NCBI RefSeq assembly: GCF_000741785.1
Contig: NZ_JGZP01000010.1
Coordinates: forward strand, 62,001-126,000
DNA length: 64,000 bases
Direction of reading: 5' to 3'
Source of the DNA: Bifidobacterium stellenboschense
Lineage (GTDB): Bacteria > Actinomycetota > Actinomycetes > Actinomycetales > Bifidobacteriaceae
Shown: positions 1 through 9,038 of the stretch, piece by piece
Position numbering within the stretch: the first letter of the stretch is position 1
Layout of the letters: each line of letters begins with the position of its first letter
Made by a program: the position numbers and the translations under genes
The notes under the pieces: model-generated
Database searches by the model: none
The model's input: the letters and a program-made list of their open reading frames with translations, nothing else
What the model was told of the DNA's origin: nothing

Positions 1-1251
1 GAGCGACCACGTGGTGATCGGCATCAGCAGCGATCCCATGCCGATCTGGCGCACGAACTGGCAGATCGACACCCACCAGATCCACGTGTCGGCGGCGATC
101 AGGCTCATGCCGATCGTGCCGACGGTGAGCGTGATCGCGCCGAACAGGGCGACGGGCCGCGCGCCGAACCGGTCAAGCGCCTTGCCGCCGAACAGCTGGG
201 AGATGCACTGGCCGATCGCGCCGGGCAGCATGATGAGACCGCTCATCGTCGCGGAGTAGCCGCGGTCGTTCTGGATGTAGAGCGGCATGATCACCAGAAT
301 CGAACTGAACGCGAAGAACGCGAGCGACGCGGTGATCGTACCGACAGTGAACGAACGGTTCCTCAGCACGCCCAGGTCGAGCAGCGCCGGTTCCGGCTTC
401 TCCCCACGCGCGACGCCTTCGCGGTAGCGGCGCGCGTGCCGCACCTGCCGCGCGACGAACCAGATGATGCCGACGACGCCGACGAGCATCGACGCCCACA
501 CCATCGGATGCGTGAACGGATAGTTCTCGATGTTCGTGAATCCGAACATCAGTCCGCCGAAACCGAACACGGACAGCGCGACGGAGAAGAAGTCGGCGCG
601 CGCGGTCGCGTCGTTCTCGCCGAAATCATGCAGCCACAGCACGGCGGCGGCGAGCGAGAGCGCGCCGATCACCGTGAGCGTGAGAAAGATGGAACGCCAT
701 CCGTTCGCGTCGGTCTGCAGGCCGCCGAGCGTCGGTCCGATGGCGGGGGCGACGCTCATCGCGATGCCCACCATGCCCATCGCGCCGCCGCGGCGCGACA
801 GCGGGAATATCGAGAACACGGTGATCTGCAGGACCGGCCACATCACGCCGGTGCCGACGGCCTGCAGCACGCGGCCGGCGAGCAGGACGAGGAACGTGGG
901 CGCGAGCCACGCGCACACGGAACCGAGCGTGAACACGATCATCGACGTGATGACGATCTGGCGCGTGGAGAAGCGGCGCGTGAGGAACGCGGTGAGCGGC
1001 ACCATCACGCCCATCACGAGCTGGAACACGGACGTGAGCCACTGTCCGGTGGTCACATTGATGCGGAATTCGTCGACGATCGACGGCAGCGCGGCGGACA
1101 GCTGCAGCTGCGTGAAATTGCCGACGAACGTGATGAACGTGAGGATGGCGAGCGAGACGAACGCCGTATGCGTCAGATGCCCGTCGACATATGATTCCCC
1201 GCGCGTGAGCGTACGCTTCGATGATTCCAGCCTGATCGCCATATGCCGCAT
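1..1251 (-). CDS. MFS drug-exporter-type transporter, DHA2 family (C-terminus beyond window edge)
   Basis: About 416 residues are visible and no stop is reached, so the C-terminus lies beyond the left edge. The chain is strongly hydrophobic. After a short charged N-terminus it shows TM1 (FVSLAILTFITFVGNF), the motif-A region ending in TRRFSTRQ, and the motif-C-like LAGRVLQAVGTGVMWP. This is typical of the 14-helix EmrB/QacA proton antiporters. The last visible residues (QIGMGSLLMPITTWSL) are the conserved segment near helix 11 of that family. The start at 1251 (MRHMAIRL) has a GGAAG just upstream; ATG at 1242 is an in-frame alternative. It is divergent from budA, with about 200 bp between them. 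The substrate cannot be told from sequence. Confidence 0.88.
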   Translation of the reverse strand, partial: MRHMAIRLESSKRTLTRGESYVDGHLTHTAFVSLAILTFITFVGNFTQLQLSAALPSIVDEFRINVTTGQWLTSVFQLVMGVMVPLTAFLTRRFSTRQIVITSMIVFTLGSVCAWLAPTFLVLLAGRVLQAVGTGVMWPVLQITVFSIFPLSRRGGAMGMVGIAMSVAPAIGPTLGGLQTDANGWRSIFLTLTVIGALSLAAAVLWLHDFGENDATARADFFSVALSVFGFGGLMFGFTNIENYPFTHPMVWASMLVGVVGIIWFVARQVRHARRYREGVARGEKPEPALLDLGVLRNRSFTVGTITASLAFFAFSSILVIMPLYIQNDRGYSATMSGLIMLPGAIGQCISQLFGGKALDRFGARPVALFGAITLTVGTIGMSLIAADTWIWWVSICQFVRQIGMGSLLMPITTWSL

Positions 1252-1412
1252 ACTTCTTCCCGTGCGATTCCCGAGGGGATTCGGCCGCCCTCGACCACGA
1301 TGCGGCTCCCCCAAAGCACGCGAATACGCTATACCCAGCCGTGCCCAATCCACACGCAATCACGCTGTGAGCGAGGTCACGGCGGCGGATGCGGGAATCC
1401 GCGACATCTTCC

Positions 1413-1441
1413 TTGCCTCGCCGGAGGCGGTCATTTATATT
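1413..1441 (+). promoter_or_regulatory. Promoter of acetolactate decarboxylase, probably leaderless
   Basis: TTGCCT at 1413-1418 and TATATT at 1436-1441 are separated by exactly 17 bp, a good sigma-70-type match. Transcription should begin about 7 nt after the -10 box, at or within a base or two of the GTG at 1450. No Shine-Dalgarno sequence lies at a usable distance; the nearest GGAGG, at 1423-1427, falls inside the promoter spacer. Confidence 0.6.
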
Positions 1442-1449
1442 ACGGAATC

Positions 1450-2217
1450 GTGAGCGAACTGAAGGGCAAATCGATCGAACCGATCCACGATCACCGCGCG
1501 AACGTGCTCTACCAGCACGGCACGCTCGCACTGCTCGTGCCAGGGCTGCTGGAAGGCACCACGACGATGGGCGAACTGCTCACCCACGGCGACACGGGCA
1601 TCGGCACCGGCGAAGGACTCGACGGCGAGATCATCGTGCTCGACGGACGCGCGTGGAAGGTGGGACGCACCGGCGAGGTGGAGGCCGTGCCCGACGACCT
1701 CACGCTGCCGTTCGCGAACATGCACCGGGCCGCGTTCCAATACCAGTGCGAACGCAGCGACATCGGCCTGGAGGAGCTCAACCGGCGCATCGTCGAGGCG
1801 AACGGACGCGCGAACACGTTCTTCGCCGTCATCGTGCGCGGCACGTTCAGCTTCATCAAGACACGCGCCGTCATCAAACAGCAGGCACCGTACCCGACGC
1901 TCGAAGAGGTCGCGGACCGGCAGGCGATCTTCCTCGGCCACGACGTCAAAGGCACGATGCTCGGCTACTTCTCCCCCGTCATGTTCCACGGCGCGGCCGT
2001 CGCCGGATTCCACGAGCATTTCCTCGCCGACGACCACTCGATCGGCGGCCATGTGCTCGACGCGGTGCTCGAACGCGGCGAAATCCTCAGTCAGGTGTTC
2101 GACACGATGGTCACGCACCTGCCCGTCGACAATCCCGACTACCGCAACCACGACTTCACACGCGACAACATCGCCGAGGCGATCACCAATGCGGAAGGCG
2201 ACGTGAAGACGGACTGA
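1450..2217 (+). CDS. budA: Alpha-acetolactate decarboxylase
   Basis: A 255-residue cytoplasmic enzyme of the family that decarboxylates acetolactate to acetoin. This gives a neutral product and drains surplus pyruvate or acetolactate. It shows family blocks in order: [16 protein letters not shown] and [20 protein letters not shown] near the N-terminus, a central [12 protein letters not shown], and a C-terminal [19 protein letters not shown]. The last block carries the histidines expected to bind the catalytic zinc. Length fits the family (about 230-260 residues). The open frame extends upstream, but residues before GTG 1450 do not resemble the family. The promoter position supports a leaderless GTG start. 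Single gene, divergent from the exporter. Confidence 0.93.
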   Translation: MSELKGKSIEPIHDHRANVLYQHGTLALLVPGLLEGTTTMGELLTHGDTGIGTGEGLDGEIIVLDGRAWKVGRTGEVEAVPDDLTLPFANMHRAAFQYQCERSDIGLEELNRRIVEANGRANTFFAVIVRGTFSFIKTRAVIKQQAPYPTLEEVADRQAIFLGHDVKGTMLGYFSPVMFHGAAVAGFHEHFLADDHSIGGHVLDAVLERGEILSQVFDTMVTHLPVDNPDYRNHDFTRDNIAEAITNAEGDVKTD

Positions 2218-2281
2218 CGGGCGCGGGCTAGCGTATACTGTTCGCGATTCGACCGCAACCGCGAGACAGAGGACGAGAGCA

Positions 2282-3775
2282 ATGAGCGACAGCGAAGCCG
2301 GAACGACGGTGGAGGCGCCCGCCGATACGCGCACCGGACAAGCCGACCCGGCCGCCGGCACCGAGAAACACACGAAGCACGCGCTGCACACGAACCTCAA
2401 GCGCGGCATGGAGGCGCGGCATCTGCAGATGATCTCGCTGGGCGGCGTGATCGGCACCGGTCTGTTCCTGAGCTCCGGCTACACGATCCAGCAGGCGGGA
2501 CCGATCGGCACGATTCTCGCCTACGCGATCGGCGCGGTCATCGTGTACCTGGTGATGCTCACGCTCGGCGAACTGTCCGTGGCGATGCCGGTGACCGGCT
2601 CGTTCCACGTGTACGCGGAGAAGTTCATCGGACCGGGCACCGGCTTCGTGATCGCCATCCAGTACTGGCTCACGTGGACGGTGGCGCTCGGCTCCGAGTT
2701 CACGGCGGCCGGCCTGCTCATGCAGCGGTGGTTCCCGCACACGCCCACATGGATATGGTCGGCGGCGTGCATCGCGCTGATCTTCACGCTGAACGCCCTG
2801 TCCGTGCGGTTCTTCGCCGAGGCGGAGTTCTGGTTCGCCTCGATCAAGGTGTTCGCGATCTGCGCGTTCATCCTGATCGGCACGCTCACGATCTTCGGCA
2901 TCATCCCGATGAAGGGGTACACGCACGCGCCGATGTTCGACAACCTGTTCAAGGACGGCGTCTTCCCGAACGGCTTCATGCCCGTGTTCGCGACGATCCT
3001 CACCGTGAACTTCGCGTTCTCCGGCACCGAGCTGATCGGCGTGACCGCCGGCGAGACGCGCGACCCGGAGAAGGCGGTGCCGAAGGCGATCCACACGACG
3101 CTGTGGCGTCTGGTCCTGTTCTTCATCGGCTCGATCGTCGTGATGAGCGCGCTGATCCCATGGCGCAAGGCGGGCGTGGGCGAAAGCCCGTTCGTGCTCG
3201 TGCTCAACTCGGTGGGCATCCCGTACGCGGCGGACATCATGAACTTCGTGGTGCTCACGGCCGTGCTCTCCGCCTCGAACTCCGGCCTGTACGCCTCGAC
3301 GCGCATGGTGTGGTCGATGGGCCACGAGGGCATGATTCCGCGCTGGTTCGCGAAGACGAACCGCCGCGGCGTGCCGATGCTGGCCCTGTGCGCGGCGATG
3401 GCCGGCGGTCTGCTCGCACTGCTCTCCTCCGTGGTGGCGGCCTCCACCGTGTATCTCGTGCTCGTGGCCTTGTCCGGTCTGTCGGCCGTGGTGGTGTGGA
3501 TCGCGATCGCGTACTGCCAGATCGTGTTCCGCCGCCGCTGGGTCGCCTCCGGGCACACGGCCGCGGAGCTCAAGTACGCGACGCCCGGCTACCCGTGGAC
3601 CTCGTGGGGCGCGTTCATCCTGTGTACCGCCTCGTTCCTGCTCGTGTTCTTCGACAAGGAGCAGCGGTTCGCGCTCGTGGCCGAGCTGCTGTTCATCGTC
3701 GTGTGCTACGCCGCGTACTTCGTGCAGAAGTGGTGGCGCGACAAGCATCCGGCGGCCGAGGTGCAGCTGCCGTAG
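2282..3775 (+). CDS. Amino-acid permease, APC superfamily (LysP/GabP-like)
   Basis: A 497-residue cytoplasmic-membrane transporter with 12 predicted helices. The N-terminal signature runs [28 protein letters not shown], with the GGxIGTGLF helix-break motif that contacts the amino-acid backbone in APC permeases. Other family segments are [25 protein letters not shown] and [17 protein letters not shown]. These belong to the AAT subfamily, which takes up lysine, aromatic, GABA or proline-type substrates by proton symport. The exact substrate is not readable. ATG 2282 follows AGAGGA at a normal distance. A -10-like TATACT lies at 2234-2239. Hydrophilic N- and C-tails are present. Monocistronic. 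Confidence 0.92.
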   Translation: MSDSEAGTTVEAPADTRTGQADPAAGTEKHTKHALHTNLKRGMEARHLQMISLGGVIGTGLFLSSGYTIQQAGPIGTILAYAIGAVIVYLVMLTLGELSVAMPVTGSFHVYAEKFIGPGTGFVIAIQYWLTWTVALGSEFTAAGLLMQRWFPHTPTWIWSAACIALIFTLNALSVRFFAEAEFWFASIKVFAICAFILIGTLTIFGIIPMKGYTHAPMFDNLFKDGVFPNGFMPVFATILTVNFAFSGTELIGVTAGETRDPEKAVPKAIHTTLWRLVLFFIGSIVVMSALIPWRKAGVGESPFVLVLNSVGIPYAADIMNFVVLTAVLSASNSGLYASTRMVWSMGHEGMIPRWFAKTNRRGVPMLALCAAMAGGLLALLSSVVAASTVYLVLVALSGLSAVVVWIAIAYCQIVFRRRWVASGHTAAELKYATPGYPWTSWGAFILCTASFLLVFFDKEQRFALVAELLFIVVCYAAYFVQKWWRDKHPAAEVQLP

Positions 3776-3863
3776 TCCGGCGGGTGAACAGCCCGCTACG
3801 CCGCGATGAAATCCGTCACCTACGTAGGCTCCGGCCCGTAGGCGTTCCCTACACTGGGAAACC

Positions 3864-5177
3864 GTGAATACCATCGCGTCGCGTCCCCTGCGCGTGCTCG
3901 TCGTCAGCGAATCGTCACTGGAACAGACGAACGGCGTGTCCGGCAGCATCCGGCACATCCTCGACCGGTTCGCCGAACGTGGGTTCGACGCGCGCGTCAT
4001 CGCGCCCGGGCCGGCGCCGGAAGGCGGCGCATACGCGGGATACCCCGTCGAAGAGGTGCCGTCGTTCCCGATCCAACGGTTCAACGTGGCGGTCACGACG
4101 AAATCCTCGGTCATCCGCGACATTCTCGACGGGCCGAAACCGGACATCATCCACGTCGCCGCGCCGATCTCGAAACTCGGCCACGCGGCGCTGATCGCGG
4201 GCGACCGGCTGCACGTGCCGACCGTCGCCATCTACCAGACCGACGTGGCGCAGTACGCACGCCGGTTCGCACGCGAGGCGGTGACCGGCGAGCGGGGCAC
4301 GACGGGCGCGACGTCGGGCGCGACGGGCGCGGATGCGGTGGACGGTTCCGCTCCGCAACGTGACGGCGCATGGCCGCGGCATACGAAATGGCTCCGGCGC
4401 ATCGGCAAGGCCGCCGGCGAACAGGCGGAACGCATCGTGGCCGACCGCATCGCGCGCATGCACAATCTCGCCACCATGACGCTCGCTCCCACCGAGGACG
4501 CCCGCAACCGGCTCGAATCGTTCGGCGTGGATCCTTCCCTCATCCGGCTGTGGGGTCGCGGCGTCGACTCCGCACTGTTCTCCCCCGCACGCGCCGACGA
4601 CCCGCAGTCCCGCGCATGGCATCGGGAATGGAGCGACGACGGCAAGCTGCCGGTCGTCGGCTACGTGGGTCGGCTCGCGCCGGAGAAGCAGGTGGAACGT
4701 CTCGCCGCGCTCGCGGGACTCCCCATGCGGCTGGTCGTGGTGGGCGGCGGCGTGAGCGAGCAGGATCTGCGCGAACGCCTGCCGCACGCGGTGTTCACCG
4801 GCATGCTGCACGGACGCGATCTGGCCGACGCCTACGCGGCGTTGGACGTGTTCGTCCACACGGGTGCCGAGGAGACGTTCGGCCAGACCATCCAGGAGGC
4901 CATGGCGAGCGGCCTGCCCGTGGTGGCCCCGGCGAGCGGAGGACCGCTCGATCTGGTCGACGAAGGCGTGACCGGACTGCTGTTCGACCCGCACGACGAG
5001 GACGACGCCGACCTGCGCGATCACGTGGCACGGCTCATCGGCGACGAATCGTTGCGGCGACGCATGGGCGCCGCCGGACTGGCGGCCGTGCGGGGCCGTA
5101 CCTGGCCGGCGATGGTCGACCGGCTCATCGACTACTATCGTCTCGCCATGGAACTGCGCATGGCGCAGGACGGATAA
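3864..5177 (+). CDS. GT4 family glycosyltransferase (probable alpha-mannosyltransferase type)
   Basis: A 437-residue GT-B fold enzyme. The N-terminal Rossmann domain begins LRVLVVSESSLEQTNGVSGS, with the glycine-rich acceptor loop. The C-terminal nucleotide-sugar domain contains GYVGRLAPEKQVERL and the retaining-transferase E-x7-E signature EETFGQTIQEAMASGLP. The IYQTDVAQYARR block resembles the actinobacterial GDP-mannose-dependent transferases (MgtA/PimB relatives), so a glycolipid or lipoglycan role in the cell envelope is the best guess. A low-complexity TGATSGATGAD stretch around residues 145-160 is an inserted linker. The start is GTG 3864; TACACT at 3850-3855 suggests a nearly leaderless transcript. 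Confidence 0.85.
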   Translation: MNTIASRPLRVLVVSESSLEQTNGVSGSIRHILDRFAERGFDARVIAPGPAPEGGAYAGYPVEEVPSFPIQRFNVAVTTKSSVIRDILDGPKPDIIHVAAPISKLGHAALIAGDRLHVPTVAIYQTDVAQYARRFAREAVTGERGTTGATSGATGADAVDGSAPQRDGAWPRHTKWLRRIGKAAGEQAERIVADRIARMHNLATMTLAPTEDARNRLESFGVDPSLIRLWGRGVDSALFSPARADDPQSRAWHREWSDDGKLPVVGYVGRLAPEKQVERLAALAGLPMRLVVVGGGVSEQDLRERLPHAVFTGMLHGRDLADAYAALDVFVHTGAEETFGQTIQEAMASGLPVVAPASGGPLDLVDEGVTGLLFDPHDEDDADLRDHVARLIGDESLRRRMGAAGLAAVRGRTWPAMVDRLIDYYRLAMELRMAQDG

Positions 5178-5219
5178 CGGATAACGGATGACCGCGTTCC
5201 GCAGGATTAGGAGGCCGAT

Positions 5220-6512
5220 ATGACCGGTCGGATCAGGGCATGCCGCTTCGGCGTGGCCATGCTGCGCATCTTCTGGTGGACGACGTTGGTCGCCGGCATC
5301 GCGTTGGCGGTGTCGCTCACGACGATGCTGACGGTGTCATGGCCGGCGTCTTGGACGTCCGGCGGCTGGGTGCCGTGGCTCGTCGCGTTGGGCGTCGTCG
5401 TGGTGGCCGAATCGGTGGTCTTCTGGATCGGCATCATCACCGTGTATCTCACATCGGTGCAGCTGGGGCTGAAGATCCGCGTGATCGGCGTCCTATGCGG
5501 CTGGATCCCGATCGCGAATCTCGTCGCGTTGCACCTCATCATCCGCACCGTGGCGGAGGAGGTGCGCTTCGAATCGGCGAAGGAGCGGCTGGACCGGTCG
5601 CGCGCCGCGGCACGCGTATGCGCGACACGCTACCCGATCCTGTTCGTGCACGGCGTCTTCTTCCGCGACACGAAGGCACTCAACTATTGGGGGCGTGTGC
5701 CGGCGGAACTGGAACGCAACGGGGCGGTCGTGTACTACGGCGAGCATCAGTCGGCGGCGTCCGTGGCGGACAGCGCGCGTGAACTGACCGAACACATCCG
5801 GCAGATCGTCGAGACGACCGGATGCGGGAAAGTGAACGTGATCGCCCATTCGAAGGGCGGATTGGACATGCGCTATGCGATAGCGCGATGCGGCGCCGGA
5901 CGGTGGGTGGCGTCGCTGACGACGATCAACACGCCGCATCGCGGCTGCGGGTTCGCGGATTACCTGCTGATGAACATCCCGTTGGCGGCGCAACGGCGCG
6001 TCGAGGCGGCGTACAACATGGCCGCCTCGCATCTGGGCGACAAGCGGCCCGACTTCATGGCCGCGGTGCACGACCTCACGCAGGCGGGGTGCGCGCAGCT
6101 CAACGCGGAGATCGGGGATGCGGCGTTGCTGGAAGAGGGAGCGCGTGCGGCGGCGAGTGGCATGGCCGGAACGGTGACGGCGCCGGGCGATGCGACGGCG
6201 GTGCCGGATTCCGGGCCGTTCGCGGGCATCCTGTGCCGCAGCGTCGGTTCGAAGCTCGCGCATGCGACGACCGGCAAGTTCCCGCTGAACTTCACGTACC
6301 CGCTGGTGAAATGGTTCGACGGGCCGAACGACGGACTGGTCGCGCGGCCGTCGTTCCCATGGGGCGAAAGCTTCACCTGGCTGGAGCCGAACGGCGTGCG
6401 CGGCATCTCCCACGCGGACATGATCGACCTGAACCGCGAGAACATCCCCGGTTTCGACGTGCGCGAGTTCTACGTCGGCTTGGTGGCGGATCTGAAACGC
6501 CGCGGCCTGTGA
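5220..6512 (+). CDS. Membrane-anchored alpha/beta hydrolase, lipase-like
   Basis: 430 residues. Two N-terminal membrane segments (LRIFWWTTLVAGIALAVSL and WLVALGVVVVAESVVFWIGI) and a third hydrophobic stretch precede a hydrolase domain that begins RYPILFVHGVFFRD, the oxyanion-hole HG motif. The nucleophile elbow is AHSKGG, giving Ser in a G/AxSxG context. DGPNDGLVARPS carries a likely acidic residue and GISHADMIDL the catalytic His. This is the order of triacylglycerol lipases and esterases of the LipA/EstA type. The natural lipid is unknown. ATG 5220 follows a strong AGGAGG. It lies just before the tRNA cluster on the opposite strand. Confidence 0.82.
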   Translation: MTGRIRACRFGVAMLRIFWWTTLVAGIALAVSLTTMLTVSWPASWTSGGWVPWLVALGVVVVAESVVFWIGIITVYLTSVQLGLKIRVIGVLCGWIPIANLVALHLIIRTVAEEVRFESAKERLDRSRAAARVCATRYPILFVHGVFFRDTKALNYWGRVPAELERNGAVVYYGEHQSAASVADSARELTEHIRQIVETTGCGKVNVIAHSKGGLDMRYAIARCGAGRWVASLTTINTPHRGCGFADYLLMNIPLAAQRRVEAAYNMAASHLGDKRPDFMAAVHDLTQAGCAQLNAEIGDAALLEEGARAAASGMAGTVTAPGDATAVPDSGPFAGILCRSVGSKLAHATTGKFPLNFTYPLVKWFDGPNDGLVARPSFPWGESFTWLEPNGVRGISHADMIDLNRENIPGFDVREFYVGLVADLKRRGL

Positions 6513-6531
6513 GCGGCGGCACGGATACGCG

Positions 6532-6559
6532 AAAGGCCATCGCTTGTGGCGGTGGCCTT
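6532..6559 (-). terminator. Weak hairpin terminator between hydrolase gene and tRNA cluster
   Basis: AAGGCCA (6533-6539) pairs with TGGCCTT (6553-6559) to form a 7-bp stem with a 13-nt loop. Read on the minus strand it follows tRNA-Val(CAC) and is followed by TTTC. On the plus strand it follows the hydrolase stop codon by 20 bp. The short T tract makes it a weak candidate. Confidence 0.45.
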
Positions 6560-6561
6560 GG

Positions 6562-6637
6562 TGGTGGGCGATGTAGGAATCGAACCTACGACCCCTTCGG
6601 TGTGAACGAAGTGCGCTAGCCGCTGCGCCAATCGCCC
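6562..6637 (-). tRNA. tRNA-Val (anticodon CAC), CCA encoded
   Basis: Full cloverleaf on the minus strand. The 7-bp acceptor stem is GGGCGAT/ATCGCCC. The anticodon stem CTTCG/CGAAG closes the loop TTCACAC, and the T arm contains TTCGATT. Anticodon CAC reads GUG valine codons. The 3' CCA is present in the DNA (6562-6564), unlike its three neighbours. It is last in the transcription order of the cluster. Confidence 0.93.
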
Positions 6638-6683
6638 ATGCGTTGCGTCGATTCCGAACATCGGAACGAAACCGGCGTTTCGA

Positions 6684-6707
6684 CGAAAAAACCGGCGGAC
6701 GCCGGTT
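6684..6707 (-). terminator. Rho-independent terminator after tRNA-Ala
   Basis: On the minus strand AACCGGC, loop GTCC, GCCGGTT forms a GC-rich 7-bp stem followed directly by a run of T (plus-strand A residues 6686-6690). It lies 12 bp past tRNA-Ala, so the Gly-Val-Ala tRNAs probably end here. tRNA-Val(CAC) then needs readthrough or its own promoter. Confidence 0.65.
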
Positions 6708-6718
6708 CCTTCTTCGAG

Positions 6719-6791
6719 TGGAGCTAAGGGGATTCGAACCCCTGACCCTCTCCATGCCATGGAGATGCGCTACCAGCTGCGCCATAGCCCC
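6719..6791 (-). tRNA. tRNA-Ala (anticodon GGC)
   Basis: Cloverleaf on the minus strand with acceptor GGGGCTA/TAGCTCC. It includes the G3-U70 wobble pair that is the universal alanine identity element. The anticodon stem TCTCC/GGAGA closes loop ATGGCAT, giving anticodon GGC. The T loop is TTCGAAT, the discriminator is A, and CCA is not encoded. Confidence 0.94.
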
Positions 6792-6832
6792 GTATTCTGT
6801 TATGCACGCGACCGCCGAAACGTTCACGCTCG

Positions 6833-6904
6833 TGGGCGATACAAGATTCGAACTTGTGACCCCTTCCGTGTCAGGGAAGTGCGCTACCTCTGCGCCAACC
6901 GCCC
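6833..6904 (-). tRNA. tRNA-Val (anticodon GAC)
   Basis: 72-nt cloverleaf on the minus strand. Acceptor GGGCGGT/ATCGCCC, anticodon stem CTTCC/GGAAG with loop CTGACAC giving GAC, T arm ACAAG-TTCGAAT-CTTGT. It complements the CAC isoacceptor 200 bp away, so the two valine tRNAs of this cluster cover GUC/GUU and GUG. CCA is not encoded. Confidence 0.93.
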
Positions 6905-6940
6905 GGTTGACATCCAGCCGAATCGCTTCGGCCTTCCGAG

Positions 6941-7013
6941 AGCGGACAACGGGACTCGAACCCGCGGTCTCAACCTTGGCAAGGTTGCGCTTTACCAACT
7001 AAGCTATGTCCGC
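6941..7013 (-). tRNA. tRNA-Gly (anticodon GCC)
   Basis: 73-nt cloverleaf on the minus strand. Acceptor GCGGACA/TGTCCGC, anticodon stem CAACC/GGTTG with loop TTGCCAA giving GCC, T loop TTCGAGT, U discriminator as usual for glycine tRNAs. It is first in transcription order of the four-gene cluster. CCA is not encoded. Confidence 0.93.
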
Positions 7014-7305
7014 AGTTGTTTGCTGCTCCGTGAAGCAACGAGTGAATAACATACGCGAGTTTTCGCCATCATGCAAATCAGGGCGGCCTATCGGCGTGTC
7101 GCGCCGGATTCCGGTGGCGTTGCATCAATCCTCCGTCATCGCGAAAACCGCACGAAATCGCCGATAATGACGCACGGGCGCCGCTCCACGCACGACTAGA
7201 CTGAATGACTGAACGTGACGAGCGTGCCGAACGCGATCGGACACCGCACGACACCGCACGGGCATCACACGGCATCGCGCCGCACTTGCACGGAAGGAGA
7301 CTCCC

Positions 7306-8904
7306 ATGGGCAACGTGTTCGACTATGTGACCGGCGAGCGACGCCCGCTCACCGATCCGGACGCGCCGTTCAACGAGGTGGACGCGCTCGTGTTCGCCTC
7401 GCTCGCCTACGAGGATGTGGCGCGGATCTCCCCCACGCTTGCGCTGGACGAGACGAAAGACGCGGGCAGCAGCAGACACGGCGGACTGGGCGGCTCGTTC
7501 GCGGCCCGGCTGCGCGCGTTCGAGCCGCGTCATCCGTGGCTGTGGGCCAAGGGTCTGGTGCGTGAACCGTTCGAATCGGTCACACTCGCCGAGGCGGAGC
7601 GGACGTTGCGCCGCGAACTCGCCGGCGGGAGCGGCGACCGCAACGGCGCCGCCAGCGGCAACAGTGTTGCCGGCGCATACGGGGATGTCGACGATAACGA
7701 CGGCCGCGGGGACGCAGCCGGCAACACGATCGGCGACGCCAACGGCGAGAACACCCCCGATATGACCAACCCCAGCGCCGCCCCCAGCGCCGACCCCAGT
7801 ACCGCCCCCGGCACCGACGACGCATCCGGCGCAGACAAGCCGGATGTGCAGATGGTCGGTCTGACCGACCCGAACGAGACGCATGACTTCTTCGCCGCCG
7901 TGTCCGCCTCCCCGCGGTTCGCGCAAACGAGGCTCGGAGCGGTGGCCGAACACGTGAATCCGGGCGAGCAGACGCAGTTCGCGGCGATGACGTTCATGCT
8001 GCCGGACGGCCGGGATTGGCGCGGACGGCCGCGCGTCAAGAACCCGACGCGCGGCGGTACGCTGGTCATCGCCTTCCGCGGCACCGACGATTCGCTCATC
8101 GGGTGGAAGGAGGACTTCAACATGGCCTTCCAGTACCCGGTGCCGGCACAGCGGGCGGCGAGCGCGTATCTCGACATGGTGGCGCGGCTGTGGCGCGGGC
8201 CGATCGTGCTCACCGGCCATTCGAAGGGCGGCAATCTGGCGGTGTACGCGGCGATGAACGCGGACGCCGAGGTCCAGCGACGCATCCGTCACGTGTATTC
8301 GCTGGATGGTCCGGGATTCCCGCCGAACGTGGTCACGTCGCGGCAGTATCTGGACATCCAGCCGAAGGTGACGAAGATCGTGCCGAGTTCGTCGATCGTA
8401 GGGCAGATCTTCGAGACGCCGGAGCCGTGCCGCGTGGTCACGTCGGATTCGGACGGAATCATGCAGCATTTCTCGTTCTCCTGGCAGGTGGAGGGCGACC
8501 GCTTCGTGACGGAGCCGGATCTCGCGTCGAGTTCGCAGTTGTTCAACCAGTCGTTGAACGCGTGGATGGCGGGGTTGACGATCGAGCAGCGCGAACGTGC
8601 GGTGGATGCGCTGTTCGCGGTGCTGCATGCGAACGGCGCGACGACGTTCTCCGAGGTGATGGCCGGTTTCCCGGCGTCGATTCCGGCGATGATCGCGTCG
8701 ATGCTGGGATTGCCGGCACAGGACCGGCGTCATCTGTTGGAGGCGGTGGCGATTCTGGTGCGTGCGACGATGGCGCGCAGCAGGCGCCGCGGCGGGAACG
8801 CCGGCGCGTCCAACGGAACCGCCGATAAGACCGATACGGCCGATACGTCCGGTACGACCGATACCGCCGTCATCGCCGATGATTCGGGTGTTTCCGCGGC
8901 GTGA
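7306..8904 (+). CDS. DUF2974-type alpha/beta hydrolase (lipase-3-like)
   Basis: 532 residues, no signal peptide. The N-terminal block (NVFDYVTGERRPLTDPDAPF, then EVDALVFASLAYED) is typical of the DUF2974 (Mbeg1-like) family common in Firmicutes and bifidobacteria. The hydrolase core has IAFRGTDDSLIGWKEDFNM, the nucleophile elbow TGHSKGGNLAVYAAM and HVYSLDGPGF. Residues about 115-185 are a Gly/Asp/Asn/Ala-rich insertion without structure-like pattern, and the C-terminus is a Thr/Asp-rich tail. ATG 7306 follows AAGGAG at optimal spacing. Substrate unknown; probably a cytoplasmic or membrane-associated esterase. Confidence 0.82.
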   Translation: MGNVFDYVTGERRPLTDPDAPFNEVDALVFASLAYEDVARISPTLALDETKDAGSSRHGGLGGSFAARLRAFEPRHPWLWAKGLVREPFESVTLAEAERTLRRELAGGSGDRNGAASGNSVAGAYGDVDDNDGRGDAAGNTIGDANGENTPDMTNPSAAPSADPSTAPGTDDASGADKPDVQMVGLTDPNETHDFFAAVSASPRFAQTRLGAVAEHVNPGEQTQFAAMTFMLPDGRDWRGRPRVKNPTRGGTLVIAFRGTDDSLIGWKEDFNMAFQYPVPAQRAASAYLDMVARLWRGPIVLTGHSKGGNLAVYAAMNADAEVQRRIRHVYSLDGPGFPPNVVTSRQYLDIQPKVTKIVPSSSIVGQIFETPEPCRVVTSDSDGIMQHFSFSWQVEGDRFVTEPDLASSSQLFNQSLNAWMAGLTIEQRERAVDALFAVLHANGATTFSEVMAGFPASIPAMIASMLGLPAQDRRHLLEAVAILVRATMARSRRRGGNAGASNGTADKTDTADTSGTTDTAVIADDSGVSAA

Positions 8905-8958
8905 TCCGCGGTGTGACTCCCGAGACGGCCGACGGCTCTCCCATGTCACGTTATTGGT

Positions 8959-8985
8959 TATACTGTCTAGACAAGTTGTCTAGAC
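8959..8985 (+). promoter_or_regulatory. Promoter and tandem GTCTAGAC operator of the TetR gene
   Basis: TATACT at 8959-8964 is a strong -10 box. Directly after it, two copies of the self-palindrome GTCTAGAC (8965-8972 and 8978-8985) flank AAGTT, making a 21-bp perfect dyad centred on 8975. It covers the expected transcription start, 54 bp before the TetR start codon. The position suits a repressor operator for autoregulation. Confidence 0.75.
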
Positions 8986-9038
8986 GCTCGATGCGCCGCA
9001 CGCATCGACCATGACCGATACGACCGTAAGGAGGGGAC

